From contig NZ_BMQJ01000003.1 of the NCBI RefSeq assembly GCF_014648055.1, positions 62,001 to 126,000 on the forward strand: 64,000 bases of DNA, written 5' to 3'. A program made the position numbers and the translations under genes. Below the pieces are notes generated by a model. That model saw only the letters and a program-made list of their open reading frames with translations, did no database searches and was not told where the DNA came from. Below are positions 32,104 to 40,683 of the stretch, one piece after another. Each line of letters opens with the position of its first letter. Position 1 is the first letter of the stretch. The stretch comes from Streptosporangium pseudovulgare. Its GTDB lineage: Bacteria > Actinomycetota > Actinomycetes > Streptosporangiales > Streptosporangiaceae.

Positions 32104-33420
32104 TCAGCCGCCGTTGCGCTGCTTGTAGGCGGCCTGCGCCTCGGTCAGCTTGGCCGCGAGGGTGTCCAGGAACTCCTTGGCGGTCAGGCTGCCCTGCAGG
32201 ACCTTCTGGAACTCCGGCTCCGCGTCGGTCTTGGTGATCGCGTTGAACTCGGGCAGGTAGTAGGGCATCTGCACGACCTTGGTGCCCGGGTCGTTGAGCA
32301 CCTTGACCGCCGCGGAGACGTGCTGCAGACCCTGGATCCACGGCTCGTCGTTGACCTCGGTGTTGGCCGGCAGCACGCCGGTCTTCTCGGACCAGTGGCT
32401 GTTCATCGCCTTGGAGGCGGCGAACTCGGCGAACCTGTAGGCGGCGTCCTTGTTCTTGCCGCTCGCGAACAGGCCGATCCCGGCGACCGGGTTGGACACG
32501 ACCGTCCGGACGCCGCTGCCGGACTTCGGCACCGGCATGGCCGCCACCTTGTCCTTGCCGAGCGCTTTGACGTGGTCGTTGTACGACCCGAGGTTGTGCT
32601 GCATGACCGCGACGGTGCCGCCGTCGAACTGGGCGACCATCTTCACGTAGTCGTTGTTGATGTCGGCCTGGGGGGTGACCTTGTCGTAGAGGCCGGCCAG
32701 CTTCTCCAGGGCGGCCACGTTCCTCGGGTCGTTGACCGTCGCCTTGCCGGAGGCGTCGAAGATCTCGGTGATGCCCGACTGGCCGTAGATCACCTCCATC
32801 ATCTGCGCGATCGAGCCCGCGCCGCCGCGGATGGTGAAGCCGTAGCGGTTCTTGGACTTGTCGGTCAGCTTCTCGGTGGCGGTGAAGAACTCGTCCCAGG
32901 ACGTGGGCTCCTCCAGCCCGGCCTCCTTGAACCAGTCGGTCCGGTACCAGAAGACGCCCATGTTGGTGGACATCGGCATCATGTAGGTCTTGCCGTCGGG
33001 CACGGTCGCCTTGACGGTGTTCACCACCTGCTCGTTCAGCCTGCCGTTCAGCGCCCCGCCGGAGATCCGGGTGTCCAGCGGGTCGAGCGCCTTCTGCGCC
33101 ACGAGGCTGGCCAGCATCGCCGTGGTGACGCCGCCGACGTCGGGCAGGCCGCCGCCCGCGATGGCGGTGTCGTACTTCTGCTGCACCTGCGCGATCGGGA
33201 TGCCGACGTACTTCACCTTGATCTTCGGGTTCGCCTTCTGGAACTCGTCGATGATGTGCTGCCACACCGGGGTGCGGGCGGGGCCGCCGTTGTCGTCCCA
33301 GAAGGTGATCGTGGTGGTGCCGTCGGAGGACGTGGCGTCGTCCGTTCCGCACGCGGCCAGACCGGAACCGAGCATGAGCGCGGTGGCGAGGATCGCCAGG
33401 CGCTTCGAGCGTGCAGTCAT
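32104..33420 (-). CDS. ABC sugar-binding lipoprotein (family 1)
   Basis: A 438-aa lipoprotein. The signal ends in the lipobox GLAAC, and the mature protein begins with a disordered Thr/Ser/Asp stretch, then TTTITFWDDNGGPARTPVWQ, typical of extracellular solute-binding family 1 (CUT1 importers). ATG 33420 with GGCAGGGA upstream was chosen over a longer frame. Its permeases are encoded about 5-7 kb upstream in the divergent operon; no ATPase gene is present, so a shared MsmK-type ATPase elsewhere is likely. Substrate: probably oligogalacturonides or related sugars, inferred from neighbours. Confidence 0.88.
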   Translation of the reverse strand: MTARSKRLAILATALMLGSGLAACGTDDATSSDGTTTITFWDDNGGPARTPVWQHIIDEFQKANPKIKVKYVGIPIAQVQQKYDTAIAGGGLPDVGGVTTAMLASLVAQKALDPLDTRISGGALNGRLNEQVVNTVKATVPDGKTYMMPMSTNMGVFWYRTDWFKEAGLEEPTSWDEFFTATEKLTDKSKNRYGFTIRGGAGSIAQMMEVIYGQSGITEIFDASGKATVNDPRNVAALEKLAGLYDKVTPQADINNDYVKMVAQFDGGTVAVMQHNLGSYNDHVKALGKDKVAAMPVPKSGSGVRTVVSNPVAGIGLFASGKNKDAAYRFAEFAASKAMNSHWSEKTGVLPANTEVNDEPWIQGLQHVSAAVKVLNDPGTKVVQMPYYLPEFNAITKTDAEPEFQKVLQGSLTAKEFLDTLAAKLTEAQAAYKQRNGG

Positions 33421-33509
33421 TGCTCCCTGCCTTTCAGTGTCTGTCCCCCGACATCGCTGTGACGTTGGCGCCACCGGAGGGCCGGCGGCGTGAGATCTTC
33501 CCTGTCGTT

Positions 33510-33567
33510 CCGGCGGGCCGGGCACGGCCCGCCGGAGGTGCGTCCGAGACCCGCCCGCGCGGGTCTC
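33510..33567. terminator. Two strong GC hairpins in tandem
   Basis: First hairpin: 11-bp arms 33510-33520 and 33525-33535, loop GGCA. Second: 9-bp arms GAGACCCGC (33546-33554) and GCGGGTCTC (33559-33567), loop CCGC. They sit between the end of the six-gene operon (33614) and the binding-protein gene (33420), so they probably terminate or attenuate the operon. No T tract is present. Confidence 0.7.
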
Positions 33568-33613
33568 TCCCGGCCGCGGCGGTCCCGGAGGCCGGGCCCG
33601 TCGCGGCCGGAGG

Positions 33614-35686
33614 TCATGTCATGGCCTTCTCCGCCAGCGCCGCGGCGGCGGCGCGGTCCAGCCGCCCGTCCGCGACGACGGTGACGACCCTGCGGGTCAG
33701 GACGTCCTCGATGACCAGCGGTTTCTCCCAGGCGAGCGCGGGGCCCACCCCCGGGTACTCCGCGGTGCGGACGAACCAGGGGTCCGACCGCTGGGCGAAG
33801 ACCAGGGTCCAGCCGGGGGATGCCAGGGCGAGCCAGGGGGCGGTGGAGCCGTGCACGCGGTCCTCGCCCTCGGCGTCCTCGGTGAAGACCTCGCGGCCGG
33901 CGGTCCGTCCCGGCGCCCGCCAGAAGAAGCCGCCGTAGCCGGCCCCGGCCCTGCCCTTGGTGGCCGAGCTGCGGACCGCGAGCGGCGCGCCGGTGAGGTT
34001 CGTCAGCGTGAAGGAGAAGTCGAGCGCCCAGCAGCCGTCGAGCTCCACCGCCCGGACCTCGCGCTCCTCCCTGGCGATCTCCGTTCCGCCGGGCCCGCGC
34101 CAGGACAGCGTCTCGGTGAAGCCCGCCGGGTCGTGCCGGAGGAAGGCCAGGTGGTGCTGGGAGCCGTGGTCGCCGAGCCAGGCCGGTCCGCGGTCGCGGA
34201 CGTAGGTGCGCCCGCCCCAGAAGTTGCCGCCGCCCAGGTCGGACACGGCGACGCTCACCCCCAGGTGGTGCACGTGGTCGGCGGGGGCGAACTCGGTGAC
34301 GACGGTCCCGCTCAGCGTCCGCACGGGGTGCAGGTAGGGGCGGGGCGACGACGTCTCCGGCAGCCGGGGCCGGATCACGTACTCGGCCACCCGCACCCCG
34401 CCGACGTCGAGGCCCACGGCGGAGCCGGCCGTGCCGGCCGAGCCGGACATGGAGGTGGCCGTGCCGGACGCGGAGGCGACCGCGGCCCCGGCGGGTACGG
34501 GCGCGGGCGCGGGCGCGGGCGCGGGTACGGACACGGACGCGGACGCGGGCACAGATGCGGGCGTGGTCGCGGGCATGGTCGGGGGCGCGGGCGGCGTGGC
34601 GGCGTCCAGGGCCCACGGCACGCCCAGCTCCGAGTACAGCGCCATACGCTCCGCGCTCGCCGCCGTGATCCCCGCGATCCCGGGCAGCACGCGCTGTTCC
34701 GCGCCGACCTCCTGGAAGGCGTCGGGGATCACCCGGGGCTCGGGTGCGAGCCGTACCGCCTCCAGGACCCGCATGAACCCGGCGGTCCGCTCCAGCGGGA
34801 CCAGCAGGTCCGCCCCGCCGCGGATGTGCGCGACCAGGTTCTCCAGCAGGTCGGCCCGGGGGTGCGTCGCCGACGCGCCGCCGAACTCGACGCGGTCCTC
34901 GGTGTAGGTGAGCCTGATCCGCCCGGTCTCACCGTGCACGACCAGGTACGGCTCGTGCCGCCGGTCGGCGCACAGCGACACGGCCACCGTGATCGTCGTC
35001 CCGTCGTCCATCCGCAGTCGCGCGGACGAGGTGTCGTCCGCCTCGATCGCGTTGGCGCGGTAGAGCTCCACCTCGACCGACTCGACCTCCGCGCCGGAGA
35101 CGGCGATCGCGGTCGCCACGGCGTGCGCCAGCGGGTTGGTGAGCACGCCGTCCACCACGTCGACGCCGTCGGCCCGCCGCTTCCCGGCCCACGGCACCCG
35201 CGAGTAGTAGGAGTAGGGACGCGCCCACGCGCCCGCCGCGCCGATCCCGGTGACCCGGCCGATCGCCCCGTCGCGGATCAGCTTCCGCACCGCCGGGACC
35301 GCCTCGGAGCCGAGGCTCTGGAAGCCCACCTGGCAGGCCAGCCCGGTCTCCCGGACGGCGGCGGCGATCCGCTCGTAGCCGTCGTAGGCGGCGGCGGGCG
35401 GTTTCTCCAGCAGCAGGTGCGCCCCGGCGCGCAGAGCCCTGACCGCGAGGTCGGCGTGGGTGTGGATCGGCGTGCACAGGATCGCCGCCTCGGCGCCGGT
35501 CCGCCCGATCAGCTCCACCAGGTCGCCGGAGAACGCGACCCCGTCGGGCAGCCCCTCGACCGGCCGCACGTCGCACACCCCGGCGAGCTCGACCGTCCCG
35601 GCGGCGGACAGGCGCCGCAGGTTCTCCATGTGCCACCAGCCGTGCCCGTGGGCGCCGGCCAGCACCACCCTGACCGGTTCCGTCAC
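33614..35686 (-). CDS. Gfo/Idh/MocA oxidoreductase fused to a DUF6807 (PmoA-like) domain
   Basis: A 690-aa two-domain protein. Residues 1-385 form an NAD-dependent sugar oxidoreductase (VVLAGAHGHGWWH nucleotide fold, HLLLEKPPAA carrying the EKP motif). A Pro/Ala/Ser-rich linker of about 55 residues follows. Residues 445-690 match the DUF6807 family, annotated methane oxygenase PmoA but probably sugar-related (DHVHHLGVSVAV, GGNFWGGRTYV, GSQHHLAFLRHD). The two parts are normally separate adjacent genes. The GTG at 35686 overlaps the upstream stop by 4 nt and has GGAGGG before it. Last gene of the six-gene operon; substrate unknown. Confidence 0.82.
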   Translation of the reverse strand: MTEPVRVVLAGAHGHGWWHMENLRRLSAAGTVELAGVCDVRPVEGLPDGVAFSGDLVELIGRTGAEAAILCTPIHTHADLAVRALRAGAHLLLEKPPAAAYDGYERIAAAVRETGLACQVGFQSLGSEAVPAVRKLIRDGAIGRVTGIGAAGAWARPYSYYSRVPWAGKRRADGVDVVDGVLTNPLAHAVATAIAVSGAEVESVEVELYRANAIEADDTSSARLRMDDGTTITVAVSLCADRRHEPYLVVHGETGRIRLTYTEDRVEFGGASATHPRADLLENLVAHIRGGADLLVPLERTAGFMRVLEAVRLAPEPRVIPDAFQEVGAEQRVLPGIAGITAASAERMALYSELGVPWALDAATPPAPPTMPATTPASVPASASVSVPAPAPAPAPVPAGAAVASASGTATSMSGSAGTAGSAVGLDVGGVRVAEYVIRPRLPETSSPRPYLHPVRTLSGTVVTEFAPADHVHHLGVSVAVSDLGGGNFWGGRTYVRDRGPAWLGDHGSQHHLAFLRHDPAGFTETLSWRGPGGTEIAREEREVRAVELDGCWALDFSFTLTNLTGAPLAVRSSATKGRAGAGYGGFFWRAPGRTAGREVFTEDAEGEDRVHGSTAPWLALASPGWTLVFAQRSDPWFVRTAEYPGVGPALAWEKPLVIEDVLTRRVVTVVADGRLDRAAAAALAEKAMT

Positions 35687-36861
35687 GGCGCCCTCCAGTT
35701 CAGTCCCAGGCCGCGGTGGTCCCCGGCGCGCAGTTCGCCCGCCTTCACCGAGATCGGGTACGGCTCGTCGATCAGGCCGAGCGCGGCGAAGGAGGCGTCC
35801 TCGACCTCCTCGGCCATGCACGGCAGCGGCAGGGTCAGGGCGAGCTGGCCGGAGATCTCCGGCAGCAGGTGCGGGTAGACCGGCACGCCGAACGCCCTGG
35901 CCAGCTCGGCGATCCGCAGCAGCGGGGTGATCCCGCCGACCCGGACCACGTTCGGCTGGACGATGTCGCAGGCCCCGGCGGTGAGCAGGTCCCGGAAGTC
36001 ATGGATGGAGTAGGCGCTCTCGCCGACGGCGATCGGCACGTCCACGCACGAGCGCAGCCGGGCCTGGCCGGTCACGTCGTCGGCGGGCAGCGGCTCCTCC
36101 ACCCAGTGCAGGTCGTACTCCGACAGCGCCGCGATCGCCCGCCGCGCCCTCGGCAGGTCCCAGCGCTGGTTGGCGTCGACCATGAGGAGCGTGTCCGGGC
36201 CGATCACCTCGCGCACCGCCGCGACCCGCGCCACATCCTCCCGCAGCGCGTCACGGCCCACCTTGACCTTGACCGCCGGGTGGCCCGCCGCGCGCCACCG
36301 CCTCGCCTGCGCGACGAGCTCCTCCAGCGGGTAGTGCAGGTTGACGCCGCTGCCGTACACCGGGACGCTGTCGCGCCGCCGGCCGAGCGTCTCGACCAGT
36401 CCGCCGGGCCCGCAGCGCAGGTCCCACAGCGCCAGGTCCACCCCGGCCAGCGCGATCGTGGTCAGGCCGCCGCCGGCCTCCCGCAGGTGCCGCCACAGCC
36501 GGTCCCACACGACCTCCGGGTGCGGTTCGCACCCGACGACGGCCTCGCGGATCTCGTGGTCCAGCAGCGCCCGTACGGCGTGCGCCCCGATCTGCGGCGT
36601 CCAGGAGAAGCCCCGCCCGGTCCGGCCGTCCGACAGGGTCAGCTCCACGACGATCACGTGGTTGGCGGGCACGTCGGGGCCCCACGGGCGGGGCAGGGCC
36701 ACGGTCCGCAGCGTCGTGGACAGGCCGGTGACCACCGGCCGCCCGGCGCCGGTCCGGGCCCCGCCGGCCGGGGCGCCCGTTCCCGCCCCGCCGTCCGGAC
36801 TGTCCGGCCCGTCCGGCCCGTCCGGCCGTGTCCTGGAGCCGGACGGCGCGTCGCCGGTCAT
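35683..36861 (-). CDS. Enolase-superfamily enzyme, candidate galactarolactone cycloisomerase
   Basis: A 392-aa mandelate racemase/muconate lactonizing enzyme. After about 40 disordered Gly/Pro/Asp-rich residues comes the capping domain. The barrel has KVKVGRD (KxK base), MVDANQRW (first metal acid), WVEEPL (second), VGESAYS (third) and a histidine in YPHLLPE. Its neighbours are a dehydrogenase and a KdgD-like dehydratase, the setting of galactarolactone cycloisomerase or a sugar-acid dehydratase in uronate oxidation. The exact substrate cannot be read from motifs. It overlaps both neighbouring genes by 4 nt. Confidence 0.78.
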   Translation of the reverse strand: MTGDAPSGSRTRPDGPDGPDSPDGGAGTGAPAGGARTGAGRPVVTGLSTTLRTVALPRPWGPDVPANHVIVVELTLSDGRTGRGFSWTPQIGAHAVRALLDHEIREAVVGCEPHPEVVWDRLWRHLREAGGGLTTIALAGVDLALWDLRCGPGGLVETLGRRRDSVPVYGSGVNLHYPLEELVAQARRWRAAGHPAVKVKVGRDALREDVARVAAVREVIGPDTLLMVDANQRWDLPRARRAIAALSEYDLHWVEEPLPADDVTGQARLRSCVDVPIAVGESAYSIHDFRDLLTAGACDIVQPNVVRVGGITPLLRIAELARAFGVPVYPHLLPEISGQLALTLPLPCMAEEVEDASFAALGLIDEPYPISVKAGELRAGDHRGLGLNWRAP

Positions 36862-37733
36862 CGGTCCTCCACCAGGGCGAGCCCGGTCGTGACCAGCTTG
36901 GCGAGCTCCTCCAGGTGCTCGGCGGACGGCTCGACCAGCGGCGGCCGGACCGTGCCGACGTCCAGCCCCCGGTACCGCACCCCGGCCTTGACCAGCGACA
37001 CCGCGTATCCCGGGACCTTGCCCCGCAGCCGCACCAGCGGTGCGTAGAACTCCCTGATCAGCCGCTCGTCACCGTTGAGGTAGGCGGTGGCGATCTCCGG
37101 GGCGAAGCAGAACACCGCGCTGGAGTAGAGGTCCACGCCGATGGCCCGGTAGGCGGGCATGGTCAGCTCGGCCGTGGGCAGCCCGTTGAAGAACAGGAAG
37201 TCCGGCCGTTCCTCCCGCACCGCCAGCACCGTGCGCTGCATGAGGTCGATGTCGCCGAGGCCGTCCTTGATGCCGGCGACGCCCGGGATCCGGGACAGCT
37301 CGACGGCCTGCTCCGGGGTCAGCACCACCGAGCCGCGCTGGTAGACGATCACCGGGAGCACCTCGGCGACCGCCGCCACGTAGGTCGCGTAGCCCTCGCG
37401 CGGGCCGTTCGTCAGGTAGGGCGGCATGAGCAGCAGTCCGTCGGCGCCGGCCTCCCGGGCCGCCCGTGCCTGGGCGAGCGCGGCGCCGATCGGGCCGCCC
37501 GCCCCGGCCAGCACCGGTACCCGCCCGGCCGCGGTCTCGGTGGCGACCCGCACCGCGCGGGCGTGCTCGGCCTCCGACAGGGCGGAGAACTCGCCGGTCC
37601 CGCAGGCCACGAAGACCCCGCCCGGCGAGTGCGCGAGGCCGCGTCGCAGGTGCTCGGCCAGTACGTCCTCGGCCAGGGAGCCGTCCGGCCCGAACGGCGT
37701 GACGGGGAAGAACAGCACTCCGCTGAGGTTCAT
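36858..37733 (-). CDS. kdgD: 5-dehydro-4-deoxyglucarate dehydratase-like (DHDPS family)
   Basis: A 291-aa class I aldolase-fold protein. It shows GVLFFPVTPFGPDGSL, ACGTGEFSALSEAEH, the tyrosine in IVYQRG and the Schiff-base lysine in VAGIKDGLGD. ACGTGEF and VIVYQRG are typical of KdgD, which decarboxylates and dehydrates 5-dehydro-4-deoxyglucarate to 2-oxoglutarate semialdehyde, the substrate of the dehydrogenase at 29179. The ATG at 37733 overlaps the stop of the previous gene. Confidence 0.85.
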   Translation of the reverse strand: MNLSGVLFFPVTPFGPDGSLAEDVLAEHLRRGLAHSPGGVFVACGTGEFSALSEAEHARAVRVATETAAGRVPVLAGAGGPIGAALAQARAAREAGADGLLLMPPYLTNGPREGYATYVAAVAEVLPVIVYQRGSVVLTPEQAVELSRIPGVAGIKDGLGDIDLMQRTVLAVREERPDFLFFNGLPTAELTMPAYRAIGVDLYSSAVFCFAPEIATAYLNGDERLIREFYAPLVRLRGKVPGYAVSLVKAGVRYRGLDVGTVRPPLVEPSAEHLEELAKLVTTGLALVEDR

Positions 37734-38626
37734 CGGGACTCTCCGATCTCTGTGCGCCAGCTGCGTTTGGCCTGCCAGCCGAGTAGTCGTCCGGCCTTGG
37801 CGGAGGAGAAGGCGGGGGAGGAGCCGGTCAGCCCGGCGGCGAACCCCGCCGTGGCGGGGTTGAGCCGGGGCAGCAGTTCCGCCAGGGGCTCGCGGGCCAG
37901 CGCGTCGGCCGCGCTCGCGAAGAACACCTCGCCCGACGGCAGTTCCGGAAGCCGGTCCAGCAGGGTCAGCACCAGGTCCGAGGCGTCGCGGGCGTCGACG
38001 TAGTTGAACAGCGACGTCCCGGCCAGCTCGGGCCGGTCCAGCCGTTCGGCGATCGTGTGCCCGGACTGGGTCGGCGCGCCCGCCCACTCCTCGGGGGCGA
38101 CGACGAAGCAGGGCCGCACGGCCGCGAACCTCGTGGGCGACCGGCGCGCGAAGGAGGTCATCACCTGCTCGGCGACCAGTTTCGACAGGCTGTAGGCGTT
38201 CCCCGGGGCGACCGGGTGGTCCTCGTCGATCGGCAGGTAGGACGGCGTCCAGCCCGGCGTGCCGTACCCGATGACCGTGGGGCTGCTGGCGACCACGACC
38301 CGCTCGGCGCCGACGCCGCAGGCGGCCTCGCACACGTTGAACGCGAGCTGGGTGTTGACCCGGAAGGTGAAGGCGTCGGTCCGGCTGAACGGGGTGGCGA
38401 TCGCGGCCAGGTGGACCACGGCGTCCGGGCGGAAGCGCGTCATCACCTCGAACACCTCGCCGAGGTCGGTCAGGTCGGCCGGGAGCGTCTCGGCGGCGTC
38501 GGCGGGGGTGCCGGGCACGGTGTCCACGCCGATCACCTCGTGACCCGCCTCGGCGAGCGCGGTGACCACGCTGCGGCCGAACCGGCCGGCGCTTCCGGTG
38601 ACGAGAGTGCGAACCACGGAAGTCAT
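37730..38626 (-). CDS. NAD-dependent epimerase/dehydratase-family enzyme, candidate uronate dehydrogenase
   Basis: A 298-aa extended SDR. TLVTGSAGRFGRSV is the NAD fold, HLAAIATPF and the serine in VVASSPTVIGYG follow, and YSLSK is the YxxxK catalytic pair. Uronate dehydrogenase belongs to this family and would make galactarolactone for the enolase-superfamily neighbour. The protein is somewhat longer than known uronate dehydrogenases (about 265 aa), so a sugar epimerase role is also possible. The ATG at 38626 overlaps the permease stop by 4 nt. Confidence 0.72.
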   Translation of the reverse strand: MTSVVRTLVTGSAGRFGRSVVTALAEAGHEVIGVDTVPGTPADAAETLPADLTDLGEVFEVMTRFRPDAVVHLAAIATPFSRTDAFTFRVNTQLAFNVCEAACGVGAERVVVASSPTVIGYGTPGWTPSYLPIDEDHPVAPGNAYSLSKLVAEQVMTSFARRSPTRFAAVRPCFVVAPEEWAGAPTQSGHTIAERLDRPELAGTSLFNYVDARDASDLVLTLLDRLPELPSGEVFFASAADALAREPLAELLPRLNPATAGFAAGLTGSSPAFSSAKAGRLLGWQAKRSWRTEIGESR

Positions 38627-39507
38627 CCCTTCACCGCGCCGGCGGACATGCCCTGCACGAGGTAGCGCTGGATGACGGCGAAGACCAGGACGACGGGCAC
38701 GGCGGCGACGACGCCACCCGCGGCCAGCGCGCCGAAGTCGACGCTGAACTCGCCCAGCGAGTAGGCGAGACCGACCGGCACCGTGAACTTCTCCTGCTCG
38801 TTGACGAACATCAGCGCGAACAGGAAGTTGTTCCAGCTGTGGATGAAGGCGAAGGAGCCGACCGCCACCAGCGCCGGGCGCAGCAGCGGCAGCACCACGG
38901 CGAAGAAGGCGCGCAGCCGGCCGCAGCCGTCCACCCACGCGGCCTGCTCCAGCTCCACCGGCACGTTCCGGATGAAGCCGCTGATCAGGATGAGCGAGAG
39001 CGGGAGCTGGAAGACGGTCTCGGCGATCACCAGGCTCCACAGCGAGTTGACCAGGCCGAGGGTCCGGAAGATCTCGAACAGCGGGATCAGCATCATCGCG
39101 CCGGGGATGAACTGCGTGCAGAGCATCCCGAGCATGAACGCCTTCTTGCCGCGGAAGTCGTACCGGGCCAGGGCGTAGCCGCCGGCCAGCGCGATCACCG
39201 TGGTCATGACCAGCGAGGCGACGCCGACCATCAGGCTGTTCCTGAAGAAGACCGCGAACCCGAGCTCGTTCCAGACGGTCTCGAAGTTGTCGAAGGTGAT
39301 CGGCCAGGGCAGCAGCGAGGTCGATCCCCGGGGCCGGACGGCGAAGACCAGCATCCAGTAGAAGGGGACCAGGGTGAACAGGAGGTAGAGGCCGAGCGGG
39401 ACCCAGATCTGCCAGCGGCTGACCCGCATCCTCTCCCGGCTCTTCGTGCCCCCGGGCGCCGTCAGGGGGCCGGGGAGACGTGGCCGTGCGGCCGTCTGGA
39501 CGGTCAT
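38623..39507 (-). CDS. Sugar ABC transporter permease (MalG type)
   Basis: A 294-aa protein with six helices. The cytosolic EAA loop reads EQAAWVDGCGRLRAFFAVVLPLLRP, where the ATPase docks. It ends with MSAGAVKG, the usual CUT1 permease terminus. The ATG at 39507 overlaps the stop of the first permease by 4 nt. It forms the membrane channel with that protein and is served by the lipoprotein at 32104. Confidence 0.9.
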   Translation of the reverse strand: MTVQTAARPRLPGPLTAPGGTKSRERMRVSRWQIWVPLGLYLLFTLVPFYWMLVFAVRPRGSTSLLPWPITFDNFETVWNELGFAVFFRNSLMVGVASLVMTTVIALAGGYALARYDFRGKKAFMLGMLCTQFIPGAMMLIPLFEIFRTLGLVNSLWSLVIAETVFQLPLSLILISGFIRNVPVELEQAAWVDGCGRLRAFFAVVLPLLRPALVAVGSFAFIHSWNNFLFALMFVNEQEKFTVPVGLAYSLGEFSVDFGALAAGGVVAAVPVVLVFAVIQRYLVQGMSAGAVKG

Positions 39508-40424
39508 GACTTGGCTCCGAACTTGCTCAGTCGCAGGTAGGCGATCGAGAAGAAGGTCAGGATGAGGAAGGCGGCGGTGGTCAGCGCCGAGCCGTACCCG
39601 AAGTCGTGGGACTGCGCGGCCTTGCTCGCCACGTACAGGGGTAGCGTGGTCGTCGCGTGCGCCGGGCCGCCGCCGGTCAGCGTGTACAGCAGGTCGACGT
39701 TGTTGAACTCCCACACGCAGCGCAGCAGCGTGGACAGGACGATCGCGTCCTTGAGGTGCGGCAGCGTGACGTTCAGGAATCGCTGGCGACGGGTGGCGCC
39801 GTCCACCGACGCCGCTTCGTACAGCTCCCTGGGGATGCTCTGCAGGTCGGCCAGGAGCAGGATCGCGAAGAACGGCACCCCGCGCCACAGCTCGGCCAGG
39901 ACCGCCGCCCAGAACACGGTGCCGGAGTGGGCCAGCGGGGCGGCGCCGTACTCGATGAGCCCCAGGTCGGCGAGGTAGCGGGACACGCCGGTCGTGGGGT
40001 TGTAGAGCAGCACCCAGATCCCGGTGGTCAGCACCCCGGACACGGCCCAGGGGGAGAACACCAGCGCCCGCGACAGTCCCCGGCCGACGAAGGTCTCGTT
40101 CACGATCAGCGCCAGGATGAGGCCGAACACCAGCTGCAGCCCCACCTCGACGCCGACCCACCGGACGCTGAAGCCGAGGCTCTGCCAGAACAGCGGGTCC
40201 TCGAACAGCAGCCGGCGGAAGTTGTCCAGGCCGGCGAAGCCGTTGTCCCAGGGTTTGGTGACGTTGTAGTTCTGCAGGCTGTAGTAGATGACGCTGGCCA
40301 TCGGGTAGACCAGGAAACCGACCATCGCGATCACCGCGGGGGCGATCAGCAGGTAGGGGGTCCGCGCCGCGCCGCGCGGCCGGCGCATCCGATGGTTCGC
40401 CGTGGAGGCCGTGGAGATTGCCAT
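39504..40424 (-). CDS. Sugar ABC transporter permease (MalF type)
   Basis: A 306-aa protein with six helices (APAVIAMVGFLVYPMASVIYY at the first) and the EAA loop YEAASVDGATRRQRFLNVTLPHL. The ATG at 40424 is preceded by AAGGAG, and a longer frame is excluded by that site. First gene of the six-gene operon. Three LacI-type operators lie in its upstream region, so induction by loss of LacI binding is predicted. Confidence 0.9.
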   Translation of the reverse strand: MAISTASTANHRMRRPRGAARTPYLLIAPAVIAMVGFLVYPMASVIYYSLQNYNVTKPWDNGFAGLDNFRRLLFEDPLFWQSLGFSVRWVGVEVGLQLVFGLILALIVNETFVGRGLSRALVFSPWAVSGVLTTGIWVLLYNPTTGVSRYLADLGLIEYGAAPLAHSGTVFWAAVLAELWRGVPFFAILLLADLQSIPRELYEAASVDGATRRQRFLNVTLPHLKDAIVLSTLLRCVWEFNNVDLLYTLTGGGPAHATTTLPLYVASKAAQSHDFGYGSALTTAAFLILTFFSIAYLRLSKFGAKS

Positions 40425-40471
40425 GACCGGCGACTCCTTCGTGTTCGACGGGGGGATTCGGCGTCGCGAGC

Positions 40472-40650
40472 TGCAACCGGTTGCATGAAACATGGCGGAC
40501 ATCTGTTCGCAACGTCAAGGGCTCAATTTGGTAAACCGATCCCCACCAGCGATTTTTCCCATATTTTCCGAAGAGGGGTCGATGCAACCGTTGCCATGCC
40601 GTCGCGGAGGGCCCAACCCGGTGCCGTTGACAGCGCTGCAACCGTTTGCA
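40472..40650. promoter_or_regulatory. Three LacI-family operators
   Basis: TGCAACCGGTTGCA (perfect 14-bp palindrome) at 40472-40485, TGCAACCGTTGCC at 40583-40595, and TGCAACCGTTTGCA at 40637-40650, all in the 259-bp divergent region between the permease operon and the LacI gene. The shared TGCAACCG...TTGC core marks them as sites of the same regulator. The third lies just upstream of the lacI start, which implies autoregulation. Confidence 0.85.
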
Positions 40651-40683
40651 CTAATGTGCACGAGAGCGCGACGAAGGAGCACA

